Shown piece after piece: positions 20,735-31,223 of a stretch of 64,000 nt of DNA; the stretch's first letter is position 1, and every line of letters starts with the position of its first letter. Source of the stretch: Nemertoderma westbladi (Eukaryota > Xenacoelomorpha > Nemertodermatida > Nemertodermatidae); NCBI GenBank assembly GCA_032718475.1, contig JAUCBJ010006245.1:1-64000 (forward strand), in the 5' to 3' direction. Both the position numbers and the translations under genes were made by a program. The notes under the pieces were generated by a model that was given only the letters and a program-made list of their open reading frames with translations, was not told the origin of the DNA and did not search any database.

Positions 20735-22175
20735 GTTAAGCCAAGGAATGTCTGTTCACCACCATGGGTGATCGTAAACAGTAAACCCTTTCACTCTGTT
20801 TCCTAAAGGAATGCCTGTTCACTACCATTAGGGATCTTCCACAGTAAACCCTTCCACTCTGTTTCCTAACCACTCTGTTTCCCCCACAGTAAACCCTTCC
20901 ACTATGTTTCCTAAAGGAATGTCTGTTCACCACCATGGGTGATCGTCCACAGTAAACCATTAAACTCTGTTTCCTAAAGGAATGCCTGTTCACCACCATG
21001 GGTTATCTTGCACAGTAAAACCTTCCACTACGTTTCCTAAAGGAATGCCTGTTCACCACCATGGGTGATCTTCTGATCTTCCACAGTAAACACTTCCACT
21101 CTGTTTCCTAAAGGAATGCCTGTTCACCACCAAGGGTGATCTTCCACTGTAAACCCTTCCACTTTGTTTCCTAAAGAAATGCCTGTTCACAACCATGGGT
21201 GATCTTCCACAGTAACCCCTTCTACTCTGCTTCCAAAAGGAATGCCTGTTCACCACCATGGGTGATCTTCTGATCTTCCACAGTAAACCCTTCCACTCTG
21301 TTTCATAAAGGAATGCCTGTTCACCACCATGGGTGATCTTCCACAGTAAACCCTTCAACTCTGTTTCCTAAAGGAATGCCTATTCACCACCATGGGTGAC
21401 CTTCCACAGTAAATCCTTCCACTCCGTTCCCTAAAGGAATGCCTGTTCACCACCATGGGTGATCTTCCACAGTAAACCCTTCCACTCTATTACCTAAAGT
21501 AATGCCTGTTCACCACTGTTATCTTCCATAGTAAACCCTTCCACTCTATGTCCTAAAGGAATGCCTGTTCATCACCATGGGTGATCTTCCATAGTAAACC
21601 CTTCCACTCTGTTTCCCCAACAGTAACCCCTTCCACTCTGTTTCCTAAAGGAATGTCTGTTCACCACCATGGGTGATCTTACACAGTAAACCCTTTCACT
21701 CTGTTTCCTAAAAGGAATGCCTGTTCACCACCTTGGGTGATCTTCCACAGTAAACCCTTCCACTCTGTTTCCTAAAGGAATGCCTGTTCACCAAAATGGG
21801 TGATCTTCCATAGTAAACCCTTCCACTCTGTTTCCCCCACAGTAAACCCATCCACTCTGTTTCCTAAAGGAATGTCTGTTCACCACCATGGGTGATCGTC
21901 CACAGTAAACCCTTCCACTCTGTTTCCTAAAGGAATGCCTGTTCATCACCATGGGTGATCTTCCACAGTAAACCCTTCCATTACGTTTCCTAAAGGAATG
22001 CCTGTTCACCACCATGGGTGATCTTCTGATCTTCCACAGTAAGCACATCCACTCTGTTTCTTAAAGGAATGCCTGTTCACCACCATGGGTGATCTTCTGA
22101 TCTTCCACAGTAAACACTTCCACTCTGTTTCTTAAAGGAATGCCTGTTCACCACCATGGGTGATCTTCCACAGTT
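20735..22175. repeat. 63-bp minisatellite fused to the Pao integrase, ~22 copies
   Basis: Units contain CCACAGTAAACCCTTCCACT, CTGTTTCCTAAAGGAATG and CCTGTTCACCACCATGGGTG; some are shortened (a duplicated TCTGATCT, or CTGTTTCCCCCACAG junctions). 63 bp is 21 codons, so the minus frame stays open through the units and reads into the integrase ORF above. The first unit directly adjoins the integrase at ~22176, suggesting the array grew from the broken 3' end of the Pao element. Confidence 0.9.
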
Positions 22176-23113
22176 CATCGGACAAAGGGGTCTCGAGTTT
22201 ATTAACATTTCTACTTCCACTAACATAGTTCGGTAGGTCTCTTCAGCGATCACTTGATGGTGTAAGTTTCGGTCTGTAGATATACTCCGTAGAGTTTCTC
22301 GAGTTGTTCTAATTAGGCGTTCAGTTATTCCATTTTGGTGACTCCCTTTGGGTGCTGACCATTCCCAGGCTACTTCCGGTCGGAATTCTTCCGGGATGCC
22401 CATTTGCTTCGCCCTGGTCACCATATTTTGTAATTGGTTTTGTGCACCCGTAAAATGAGTTCCCTGATCCGAATATAATATCGAAACATTTCCATATCGG
22501 CAGATAAATCTCCTTAGTACTAGACTCAGAGCATCTGCTGAATAATCCGCCGCTAAATCCAGCGCCACAGCGCGACATAAGAAACACGTGAATACTTGCA
22601 CGTGAATAATTGTTTGACTTCCACCCTGCCGCACATTCAGGTTATGGGTCCAAACAGATATACTCCACAGTAGGTGAACGGTGAGTCGTACATATGAGTC
22701 CTGTTCCATGATATCAGGGCCATTAATTGTGAGCCCACTTTACCCCATTTCCTTTGGCATTTAATGCAGGTGCGTATCACATGTTTAACTTTAGATCTTA
22801 ATTTGAAAATCCAGAAACGTCTTCGCACCTTATACATGGTGTAGTCGAATCCCTGGTGGGTGATATCCTGATGTGCCCCTCTGACTACTGTTGTAATCGG
22901 TGACTCATTTGGTGACAGTATGGGAAACTTCTCATTGTAATCCAGTTCCGTGTATAGGAAACGTGTATGGCATCTTATGACCCCAAGGGGGCCAAGAAAC
23001 AGACAAAGCTTCTGTAACAGATTATTCTTAACCAGCTGGATGTTCCTTTCTAGATCAATTATAGTCGACAAGTGTTTAGCTTGTAGATGTTTCATAATGG
23101 TGGTGAACACCAT
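22176..23113 (-). pseudogene. Pao integrase (zinc-binding and catalytic core)
   Basis: The N-terminal part has an HHCC zinc-binding pattern (GAHQDITHQGFDY, then CIKCQRKWG). The next frame carries an rve-type core with CFLCRAVALDLAADYSADA, YSDQGTHFTGA and an ITERLIRTTRETL helix holding the expected glutamate. The frames overlap with a shift around 22640-22710. The C-terminus runs into the 63-bp minisatellite after INSRPLCPM, so the C-terminal domain is missing. Family assignment rests on the RAV..D.S.DA and NSRPL motifs typical of Pao. The product would cut and join DNA for integration; this copy is broken. Confidence 0.8.
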
Positions 23114-23344
23114 TTCTTTATAATCTGCTTAGATCAGTTGAAAGCTTATAAACTTGTTCTTTTTGCACTGGGCATTGTAAAGTATCTTGTCCCATAGGAT
23201 CATCAGGTTTGCCAGTCTATTCATATTGATGTTGAAGGAACCATTTCCAGCCAAGATTTTGTTTATGGGATGTTCGTCATCTGTTGCTGTTGTTGCATAT
23301 GCCGCCGTGACTTACTTCTCTTTGTCGGGTTTATAATCATCCAC
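23114..23344 (-). other. Degraded Pao linker between RNase H and integrase
   Basis: No open frame is seen, but the stretch lies between two Pao domains in the same orientation and is taken as decayed polyprotein. Confidence 0.4.
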
Positions 23345-24070
23345 CTACTCTGGTTTCTTTCCTTTATGAGGGCCATTGACAATTTCTGAAGGCCACTCCT
23401 TGTCTGGGAGTCTGAGGAATTCTGGTCCATAGAACCAAAAGTCGTTGAACCTTGTTATAAACTCTTCCGGGAAAAATCCGCTCCTTGCACAGTCTGCTGG
23501 GTTCATTTCTGTGGGAACATATCTCCAATGTCTTATCTCGGTGAACCTTCTCACTTCCTCTATCCGGTTTGCTACAAAAGGCTACGAAGCGTCTTGACAC
23601 GTTTGATAGTTGACATAGCACCACCTCTGAGTCCGAATATAAATAGTTTCGTTCGATTTTGAGTTCCAACGCACTCATAATTTCCGCGTGCGCTTTAACT
23701 GTGAGTACTGCCGCTGATAACTCCATCCTGGGTACCATTTGTGTAGATATGGGTGCTGGTCATGTTCTTGAATATACGAGCCTAGTATGAATAGGCTCAC
23801 CCTCCCCACCCACACAACGAAGGTACGAAACGGTGCCGTAACCGGTTTCGCTGGCATCACAGAATTTATGTAACTCGTATATTGGAGTATCCGGAATTAT
23901 CAGGAAATACAGATGGGGTATCCGCAGTTCTGAAAGGATTTCTAGTTGGGAAGTTTACTTTATCCAGTCAGTTAGCAATGCTGGTGGTAGTTGTTTATCC
24001 CTATCCAGTTTGTCTATCCAACATTTCTGGAACATGATTTTTCCTTGTAACGCGATTGGTGCAACGAGTC
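23345..24070 (-). pseudogene. Pao RNase H region and RT connection
   Basis: Minus-strand frames give PRMELSAAVLTVKAHAEI, YLYSDSEVVLCQLSNVS, then HWRYVPTEMNPADCARSGF and DFWFYGPEFLRLPDKEWP, all diagnostic of the Pao RNase H and the segment after it. Upstream (23760-24070), PLGLVAPIALQGKIMF and HKFCDASETGYGTVSYL mark the end of the RT and the first RNase H aspartate. The pieces lie in at least three frames, so several indels have occurred. Confidence 0.75.
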
Positions 24071-24644
24071 CTAGTGGATCGTATATGGACATAATGATGG
24101 AGAGAATTGTCCATTTCGTTGCCATTCCTGGTTTATCACCATCTGCAGTTTAACTGCAATGGTGAACGTGTCTTCTTCAGGCCACCATTTTACTCCTAAT
24201 GCCCTTGTCAACGGCATTTCGTCCAAATCCAGATCTAGAATTCCTTTCGCAACTTTGTCTGCTGGTATGTTGTTGAGAAATTGTCGCGAGTTCGATAGGA
24301 ATTTGGTTGCATTGAATCCTCCTCTCTTTAGACAGTCTATTAGATTATACGCCAACAGTACCACTTTGTTTACGGTTGATTCACCTGTGAATCCATCCTC
24401 CACGTAGAAACGTTTCTGGATCGTCTCATTTACATTGGCGTGATATCTGTGGGAGTTTTCGCTTGCGGTCCTTTTCAGTGGGAAGGCCATTATAGATGGG
24501 GCATCAGTGGTGCCAAACATCTTTGCATTCATTTGAATGTGTTTAGTCTGTTATGGATTCAGGTTCCTCAATTCCATCATACCATAATATGGTTTGGGAT
24601 ACAGCATCCTCGGGGTATACCTTGACTTGATGGAACATCGCTTC
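24071..24644 (-). pseudogene. Pao reverse transcriptase, 3' part
   Basis: Contains FGTTDAPSIMAFPLKRTA and KRFYVEDGFTGES, where the active-site pair reads ED instead of the usual DD. FNATKFLSNSRQFLNNIP and LTRALGVKWWPEEDTF follow and are characteristic of Pao RTs. An in-frame stop lies near 24545. The RT reading frame is interrupted at 24644/36433 by the gypsy-like insertion; its 5' part continues at 36433 upwards. Confidence 0.8.
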
Positions 24645-24817
24645 TGCTGTGATCTTAATAATATAGTTAGATCATGCAAAATGTAAATTAAGTTTATCCT
24701 GTATATAGGTAATCCCGTAGTATATTAGTCGTACTTATCCTAAGCTAGAATACATTTTGAATTTCCCGCCACCTGCATTTAAATGTTATATAAACATAAT
24801 AAGGGTAGAACCCACCA
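24645..24817 (-). repeat. 3' LTR of the gypsy-like element
   Basis: Paired with 36260-36432. On the element's strand it runs TGGTGGGTTCTACCC to GATCACAGCA. The target duplication GCTTC lies at 24640-24644. Confidence 0.93.
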
Positions 24818-24830
24818 ACTCCCCCCTTTA
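24818..24830 (-). other. Polypurine tract
   Basis: The minus strand reads AAAGGGGGGAGT immediately before the 3' LTR, the expected position and composition of the plus-strand primer of an LTR element. Confidence 0.75.
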
Positions 24831-24858
24831 AGATTGAGTTTGTCTAACGAGATCGGAG

Positions 24859-26277
24859 TCAGTATTTTGTAGAGTCATAACGGATGGGCTGGTGTCGAAT
24901 TCTACTACTCCTACGTAACATGGCAGTAGGAGGCTCATCTTTCTGGAATACCACAACATCCATTGCTGGGTTAAGAGTGCATTTATTTTTCTGATTGTTG
25001 TTCGGTGGAATTCTATTTTTATGATATTCTTTTAGTATACCCTTTGGGAGTAATCGTGCTGAATACTTCATTTGCGGTTCCTGGTCCAGAATATTACGTC
25101 GAATATGGCGACGGTTGCGCCACAGAACATGGCCACTTGGTAAACGTATATGGTAATTGCGGCCACTGGCTCCTATAATAGAACCAGTACGATCCCACAG
25201 TTTAGTTTTTGCATTCTGAATGTGAACAGGTGTATGTACAGTTAGGGCCTTTAGTGGACGGTTCTGGATTTGGGGAGGGGGTGTCACCATAGTGTCAAGA
25301 GTGTCGAGATGTTTGGTCCACTGAGATGAAAAATTTGTATGGTGAGACGGTACACGTGCCCTAGTTTGGCGTCCGAATACAAGCTCAGCGGGAGAAAATC
25401 CATTTACCCGTGGCGTATTTCGCAGTTCGAGTAAACGTTTATGGAAACTATCAGTTTGTATATCCCCATGATGTGATGATGTGGCGACCAGGTGTTTGAG
25501 TGTTTTAACAGCCGACTCCGTGAGTCCGGTACTTTGAGGGAAATGAGGGGCAGAGAACAACTGATTGACTCCCCAATCCTGAAGGAATGATCGGAATTCC
25601 GCCGAATGGAATTGTGGACCTCCATCAGTCCGCAGTTTAATGGGAATTCCCAGGTTACTGAAAAGATGGCGAAGTACTGTAGCAACTTTTGCAGAATTAG
25701 GGTCATGCCGTCCGAATGCATGGATTTCAGGCCATCCTGAAAAGCGGTCAATGTATGCTAAATAATGTTGACCTGCATAGCTGAAAAGATCCAAACCAAC
25801 CTCTTCGAATGGACGTGTAGGTTGAAGGTCAGAAAGTAAAGGCTCTGGTGGTAAAGATGGTTTATGTTGTTGAAATGGCATACATTTCCCAACTTTGTTT
25901 ATTATGTCCACGGTTAAACCGGGCCAGAATACAGTTTGACGGGCTCGTCGTTTGGAACGTTCAATGCCCTGATGAGATTGATGTAAAAGTTCTAGAACGT
26001 GGCAACGTTGAGATTGTGGAATAACAATACGGGATAAATACAGGACAAGCCCATCATCAACTGACAAATCATTTCGTAATTTCCAATATGGTTGTAGATT
26101 GTGAACTAAGTTCGTCGGCTTTGCTGGGAATCCATTCTGGATTAGATAGATCAGTTTCTGGTATTCTGGATCCAAAATGGCCGCTTGTTTTATACTTTCT
26201 ATATTTGGGTCATTGAGGGAAGAATTTGAGTTGTTGTCAGCTAACGCAATGACAGTGGCATTAATATGTGCACACAT
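24859..26277 (-). CDS. Gypsy-like integrase, 472-codon open frame
   Basis: Zinc-binding half: LLHQSHQGIERSKRRARQ, then KCMPFQQH, in which the second cysteine of the usual CxxC is replaced by F. Catalytic core: GLDLFSYAGQHYLAYIDRF, LRTDGGPQFHSAEF and GLTESAVKTLKHL supply the D, D and E. A C-terminal region (KTKLWDRTGSIIGASGRNY) resembles the tail of gypsy integrases. The frame begins after a shift from the RT/RNase H frame at ~26360, so it is probably part of one pol polyprotein and its first residues are not a true start. It ends close to the polypurine tract, as expected. Confidence 0.85.
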   Translation of the reverse strand: MCAHINATVIALADNNSNSSLNDPNIESIKQAAILDPEYQKLIYLIQNGFPAKPTNLVHNLQPYWKLRNDLSVDDGLVLYLSRIVIPQSQRCHVLELLHQSHQGIERSKRRARQTVFWPGLTVDIINKVGKCMPFQQHKPSLPPEPLLSDLQPTRPFEEVGLDLFSYAGQHYLAYIDRFSGWPEIHAFGRHDPNSAKVATVLRHLFSNLGIPIKLRTDGGPQFHSAEFRSFLQDWGVNQLFSAPHFPQSTGLTESAVKTLKHLVATSSHHGDIQTDSFHKRLLELRNTPRVNGFSPAELVFGRQTRARVPSHHTNFSSQWTKHLDTLDTMVTPPPQIQNRPLKALTVHTPVHIQNAKTKLWDRTGSIIGASGRNYHIRLPSGHVLWRNRRHIRRNILDQEPQMKYSARLLPKGILKEYHKNRIPPNNNQKNKCTLNPAMDVVVFQKDEPPTAMLRRSSRIRHQPIRYDSTKY

Positions 26278-27488
26278 GTAAGTGTTGATCTCCTGTTTGG
26301 TAGTGACATCATCTGGGGTTGGGTTACCAACTGGTGCGCGAGAAAGCGCATCTGGTATGTAATGGGTTTTACCTTTCTTCCATTCGATATAGAAGGAATA
26401 AGATATAAGAGTTTTTCCTTGAGACGCCTCAGCCTCGGATTATCAATGTTATCAAGAGTTTTTTCGTTTAGAATTGCTAGAAGCAGTTTGTGATCACTCA
26501 CAATAATGAAATGTGGAATGCTGAGTAGATATATATGACATTTCTTAATGGCCCAAGCAATGGCAAGTGTTTCAAGTTCGATGACTGTGTATCGTAACTC
26601 AGTGTCTGTGAGGAATCGTGATCCACACTGGATGAGATTAAGGTGCCCTGAGGATGTCGGTTGTAGTAAAACAAAACCGAGTCCTTTCAACCTAGAAGCG
26701 TCAGTATGAAGTTCTACTGGGAGATTTGGATCGAATGGAGTAAGAATCGGTGGGGAAACTAGAGCCAGTTTAACATCATTGAAGGCATTGGTGTGGTTGG
26801 GCGTCCACTGGAAGACGTTAGCTTTCTTAAGTAGTGGGCGTAGTGGTGTTGCAGCAGCACTTACCTTACTCGAAAATGAACCAAGCTGGTTCACAATTCC
26901 AAAAAATGATCGCAGTTCTGATATGTTTATTGGAATTGGAAAATTAGATAGAGCAGAAATTTTAGTTGGATCTGCCTCTATTCCATAAATACCGACTCTG
27001 TAACCAACATAGTCAACAGTGTCTTTGGCAAATATGAATTTCTTTGGATTCAATGTGATTTGATGAGTGCGGCACCACTGTAGAACCTCAATAATTCGTT
27101 CTACATGGTTGGGAAAAGAACCAGTGTGGACCAACATGTCGTCCACAACTTTCTCGAGGTTGTCAATCCCCTGAATAGCAAGATCTCCACGACGACTATA
27201 TTCATCCCCTGTTGATATCAACCCCATAGGAGCCCGCAGGAATTTAAAACATCCTTGGGGACAGATAAAAGTTGTGAGGAACTGACTGGCAGTGTCGAGG
27301 GGAATCTGCCAATAGCCCTTAAGTGCAACGAGTGTTGAAAAGTAACGATCATCTCGATGGATAGAATCAACAGCGTCCTTTGGAGTCCGTAGAGGATGAT
27401 ATGGACGCACGCAGAAAGAATTGAGTTTAGTAAGATCTACACATATCCGCACTTCCTCAGGTGAGTGTGATTTTTTGGTGACAACCAT
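26241..27488 (-). pseudogene. Gypsy-like reverse transcriptase and RNase H
   Basis: Contains RICVDLTKLNSFCVRPYHPL, STLVALKGYWQIPL, KFLRAPMGLISTGDEYSRR, VVDDMLVHTGSF and NPKKFIFAKDTVDYVGY, a normal RT series. The first catalytic aspartate position reads V (STLVALKG). RNase H follows (ELHTDASRLKGLGFVL, ELETLAIAWAIKK, IIVSDHKLLLAIL). The N-terminal fingers are separated from this part by the CR1-like insertion at 27540-34277; they continue at 34292 in the protease ORF. A frameshift near 26360 separates it from the integrase. Confidence 0.85.
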
Positions 27489-27525
27489 CGGATGGCACCA
27501 CTCGGTAGGGACGTCACTAACACGT

Positions 27526-27539
27526 TCAATTATACCTTT
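27526..27539. repeat. Target duplication of the CR1-like element, left copy
   Basis: TCAATTATACCTTT, identical to 34278-34291, directly followed by the poly-T (the poly-A tail of the minus-strand element). Confidence 0.92.
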
Positions 27540-28117
27540 TTTTTTTTCTCTAGCGGTAGGACTGTATATTGAATTAAGCTTAACAGGGTCACATTATGAC
27601 AATTGACAATAACAATAACAATTCGGACAGATAAGGCCCTATATCCAGCTTAGTTACTATATCAGATTAGAGTTGCTAGGAGTGACAGTTGTAAATATAT
27701 GGTAAACAATAAACTTTATAAAATAAAAATATACTAGACCGACAGGCGCGCTGACTCACAACCAAGCCACAAAATAGAAGGCACATCAATAAACATAAAA
27801 AATAAGAATAATATAATGTAGCAACATACAGTGAAATTTAATTTACATTACCAAATGAATCTATTTAATTAGCTAACAAAGACAGTTGAAGGGAAAAGGT
27901 ATATATGCAAGCAAGTAAGTAAATATTTTGGGCTAATGGTTTTGTTTTATTGTGAAAGTAGCCGAAAACGCTGAGTAGAGACAATAAAGGTGTTTAGAAG
28001 GGAGAAATATTTGTTGTAATCGGTCGCAGATATACCTTGTCCCTCTAAAACAGAGTTTAATGACAGTGAAGCCCCCAGGGCTTCCAACCCAACCTTCAGT
28101 GTACGGCGGGCACCAGA

Positions 28118-28375
28118 TTAACTCGGACAAGTTATAAAAAAGTGAAAGGCGTTTTCTGTGGCAGCACCGCATGAGGTGCACTCAGGTGAGTCCTGAAGGT
28201 GCCTGGATACCATGTCTGCAGATAATTCACTACACCGCAGTCGCAACTGGCAGACAATGATTTGAAATTTGCGGGTTCCAACACAGTAAAATGGTTTGAT
28301 AACATTATTTGAAATGAGTTGGGATTTAAACGTCGGGAGAGGGAGTGAACGTTTTAAAAAGGGAGATCGTTCCAT
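28118..28375 (-). pseudogene. C-terminal domain of ORF2 (zinc-ribbon-like)
   Basis: Contains FYCVGTRKFQIIVCQLRLRC, CTSCGAATENAFHFFITCP, the cysteine/histidine tail found after the RT in CR1/L2/Rex-type elements. It is one frame away from the end of the RT ORF, overlapping it by 22 bases, so a frameshift separates them. Confidence 0.7.
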
Positions 28376-30069
28376 TTTTTTATAGTGTTTGGAAAGAAAG
28401 ATTTGCCATAAAGGTCTTTACGGTACGATATTTGGGAAATGTTGGCGCTGTTTCTGAGAGGGTAACTATGTGATGGGTTTTGCCCCACTGTAATTGGGAT
28501 TCTGGAAAATAAGTACTCCGGAGTTAACTTGTTAATAATTTTATAAAAAGTTATTAAGCAGATGGCTGAGCGCCTGGAAGAGAGACTCTGTATGTTGCAT
28601 TCGGTATATAACTTGCTATGTGAAGTGCGAGATGGAGCACCAGTGGCAATTCTTAGAATTTCAAGTTCAAAATTGTCAAGTAGTTCAGACATTTCTTGAG
28701 ATATGTTGTTCCAGACCGCACAGCCGTATTCCAGTTTAGGACGTATAAATGTTTTGTATATTTTTAGTATTGCATCTTTGGATAGGACGTATTTAGTTTT
28801 CCGCAGAACCAATAGATTTCTCGAAACTGAGTTAATTAGTTCTAGGACATGGTCATTGAACTTGAAATTGGAAGAAAATACCAGTCCCAGGTGTTTGTGA
28901 GTCTCACCACACGGAAGGGCCTCACCATTTAGATATAGTGGCACTGTCTGGTAGGGGATGGAACCACACATAGTCATTACAATGGTTTTCTCTGGGTTAA
29001 AAGTTACGAGCCATTTAGTAGCCCAAGTGTGTAGTTCATGAAGTTCGTGGTTAAGAAAGTGAGCGCGCACAACAGGATGACTGATTCTAGATGAAAGAGA
29101 TGTATTGTCAGCAAACAGTGAACAGTTTGCCGACAATACATCAACAAGGTCATTTATGTAAATAATAAATAAGATGGGACCGAGCACACTTCCCTGTGGT
29201 ACGCCTGCGAGCACCGCCAGAAACAGTGAGCATGTCCCATCTAGTACTACACGCTGCCAACACCCTGATAAATAACATTGGAACCATGCCAATAAACGAC
29301 CGCGGATTCCCATTCTATATATTTTTTCAAGGAGACCTGCGTGCCATACCCTGTCAAAGGCTTTTGTGACATCACAGAATATTACTTGTGTGACGTCGCC
29401 TTCATCCCATGCCTGGCACCAGGAGTCGTATAGGAAGAGAAGTTGGTTTTGGCAACTATCGCCGGGAATAAATCCTGATTGTCGTTTCGATATTTTATGC
29501 CATAGGAAATTCCAGATATGCTTTCTGACAACAGTTTCAAAAAGCTTAGAAAGGTTATTTAATAAAGAAATTGGGCGATAGTTGCCGGAATTATAAAATT
29601 CTCCCTTTTTAAAAATTGGAGTAATATTAGAATACTTCCAGGATTGTGGAAAAATAGAAATGTTAAGTAACGCGTTAAATAAAATAGTTAGACCGACTAT
29701 TAAAGAGCCGGATAATGATTTAATAACTCTGTTACTTATTCCATCGATACCAGGAGATCCATTCGTTTTTAAGGACGAAATACCTGCACCTATGTCCTCT
29801 TCTGAAATCTGTATGTGCTCTAGGACTGCTTCTTCAGGGACGCCCTGAACAGTACAGGGGTCAGGGTGTAGTGAAGTCGGGGGTAAAGATTGTGGTATGG
29901 GATGTACCGCTGCAGGCTCCACGGGATATACCACTGATGGTAGGGTAGTCTGGGGTATGGGGTGCACTGCTGGAGGTACAATCGGAGGTGTGGGATGTAC
30001 TACCGGTGGTACAGTCAGGGGTATAGGGTGCACTGCTAGAGGTACAATCGGAGGTGTGGGATGTACCAC
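28354..30069 (-). pseudogene. CR1-like ORF2, reverse transcriptase part
   Basis: After ~100 proline-rich residues come NGSPGIDGISNRVIKSL, PIFKKGEFYNSGNYRPISLL, SGFIPGDSCQNQLLFLYD, IFCDVTKAFDRVWHAGLL and AGVPQGSVLGPILFIIYIND, all RT blocks of the CR1/jockey group. The catalytic box reads LFADNTSLSS, with N in place of the second D, so this copy should be inactive as a polymerase. Thumb and downstream sequence (FNPEKTIVM, HKHLGLVFSSNFKF, RPKLEYGCAVWN) are intact. The frame differs from the linker frame upstream because of an irregular minisatellite unit near 30085. Confidence 0.88.
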
Positions 30070-30812
30070 CGGTGGTACAGTCTGGGGTGCACAGCTGGAG
30101 GTACAATCGGAGGTGTGGGATGTACTACCGGTGGTACAGTCTGGGGTATGGGGTGCACTGCTGGAGGTACAATCGGAGGTGTGGGATGTACTACCGGTGG
30201 TACAGTCTGGGGTATGGGGTGCACTGCTGGAGGTACAATCGGAGGTGTGGGATGTACTACCGGTGGTACAGTCTGGGGTATGGAGTGCACTGCTGGAGGT
30301 ACAATCGGAGGTGTGGGATGTACTACCGGTGGTACAGTCAGGGGTATGGGGTGCACTGCTAGAGGTACAATCGGAGGTGTGGGATGTACCACCGGTGGTA
30401 CAGTCTGGGGTATAGGGTGCACTGCTGGAGGTACAATCGAAGGTGTGGGATGTACTACCGGTGGTACAGTCTGGGGTATGGGGTGCACTGCTGGAGGTAC
30501 AATCGGAGGTGTGGGATGTACTACCGGTGGTACAGTCTGGGGTATGGGGTGCACTGCTGGAGGTACAATCGGAGGTGTGGGATGTACTACCGGTGGTACA
30601 GTCTGGGGTATGGGGTGCACTGCTGGAGGTACAATCGGAGGTGTGGGATGTACTACCGGTGGTACAGTCCGGGGTATGGGGTGCACTGCTGGAGGTACAA
30701 TCGGAGGTGTGGGATGTACAACCGGTGGTACAGTCTGGGGTATGGGGTGCACTGCTGGAGGTACAATCGGAGGTGTGGGATGTACTACCAGTGGTACAGT
30801 CGGGGGTATGTG
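29949..30812 (-). repeat. 66-bp minisatellite coding a proline-rich linker (~13 copies)
   Basis: On the minus strand each unit encodes the 22-residue repeat VHPIPQTVPPVVHPTPPIV plus PPA. 66 bp preserves the frame; one short unit at ~30085 (TATGG-type deletion) shifts it. It lies between endonuclease and RT, where related elements normally have a short spacer. The plus-strand ORFs here are mirror products. Confidence 0.9.
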
Positions 30813-30829
30813 GTGAAGCACTGGAGGTA

Positions 30830-31223
30830 CTACAGAAAGTACCACCGGTGGTACAGGCTGGTGTGTGCGATGTACTAGTGGTGGTGCTGTCTGAGGTGTG
30901 GATTGTACTGGGGTCGTCGGTAATAAACCTGGTAAAGTGGAATTAATGACAAATCTGTTATTTAGAACTTGGGCTTTGTCAAAGGCTTCATACACCGCTG
31001 TATCACCATCAAATAAGAACAGGATGGATGATAATTTGTTTTTCCCCAGTACCGACTTTACTATTGAAAACCATTTCTTAGAGTCTAAGTTGCTGGAACT
31101 TTTGGTTGATAAATACAATTCACTAGAATATGAAGCCTTAGCTAAGCGAACTTTTTGAGTGACAAAATTTCGATATTTTCTGAAATTGACCCATTGATTT
31201 GAGTTGTTGGGTGTCCCTTTGGC
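30830..31223 (-). pseudogene. ORF2 inter-domain segment
   Basis: Same frame as the endonuclease after its second stop: QKVRLAKASYSSELYLSTKS, KKWFSIVKSVLGKNK. These resemble the helical segment between EN and RT in CR1-like elements. A more degenerate proline/histidine run follows and merges into the minisatellite. Confidence 0.6.

Noticed and set aside
20735-22175. CRISPR-like repeat-spacer structure
   Set aside because: The repeats are contiguous with no unique spacers, in a metazoan intron, with no cas genes.
29897-30946. Plus-strand glycine/tryptophan-rich ORFs
   Set aside because: Mirror frames of the 66-bp minisatellite that is coding on the minus strand within the CR1-like ORF2.
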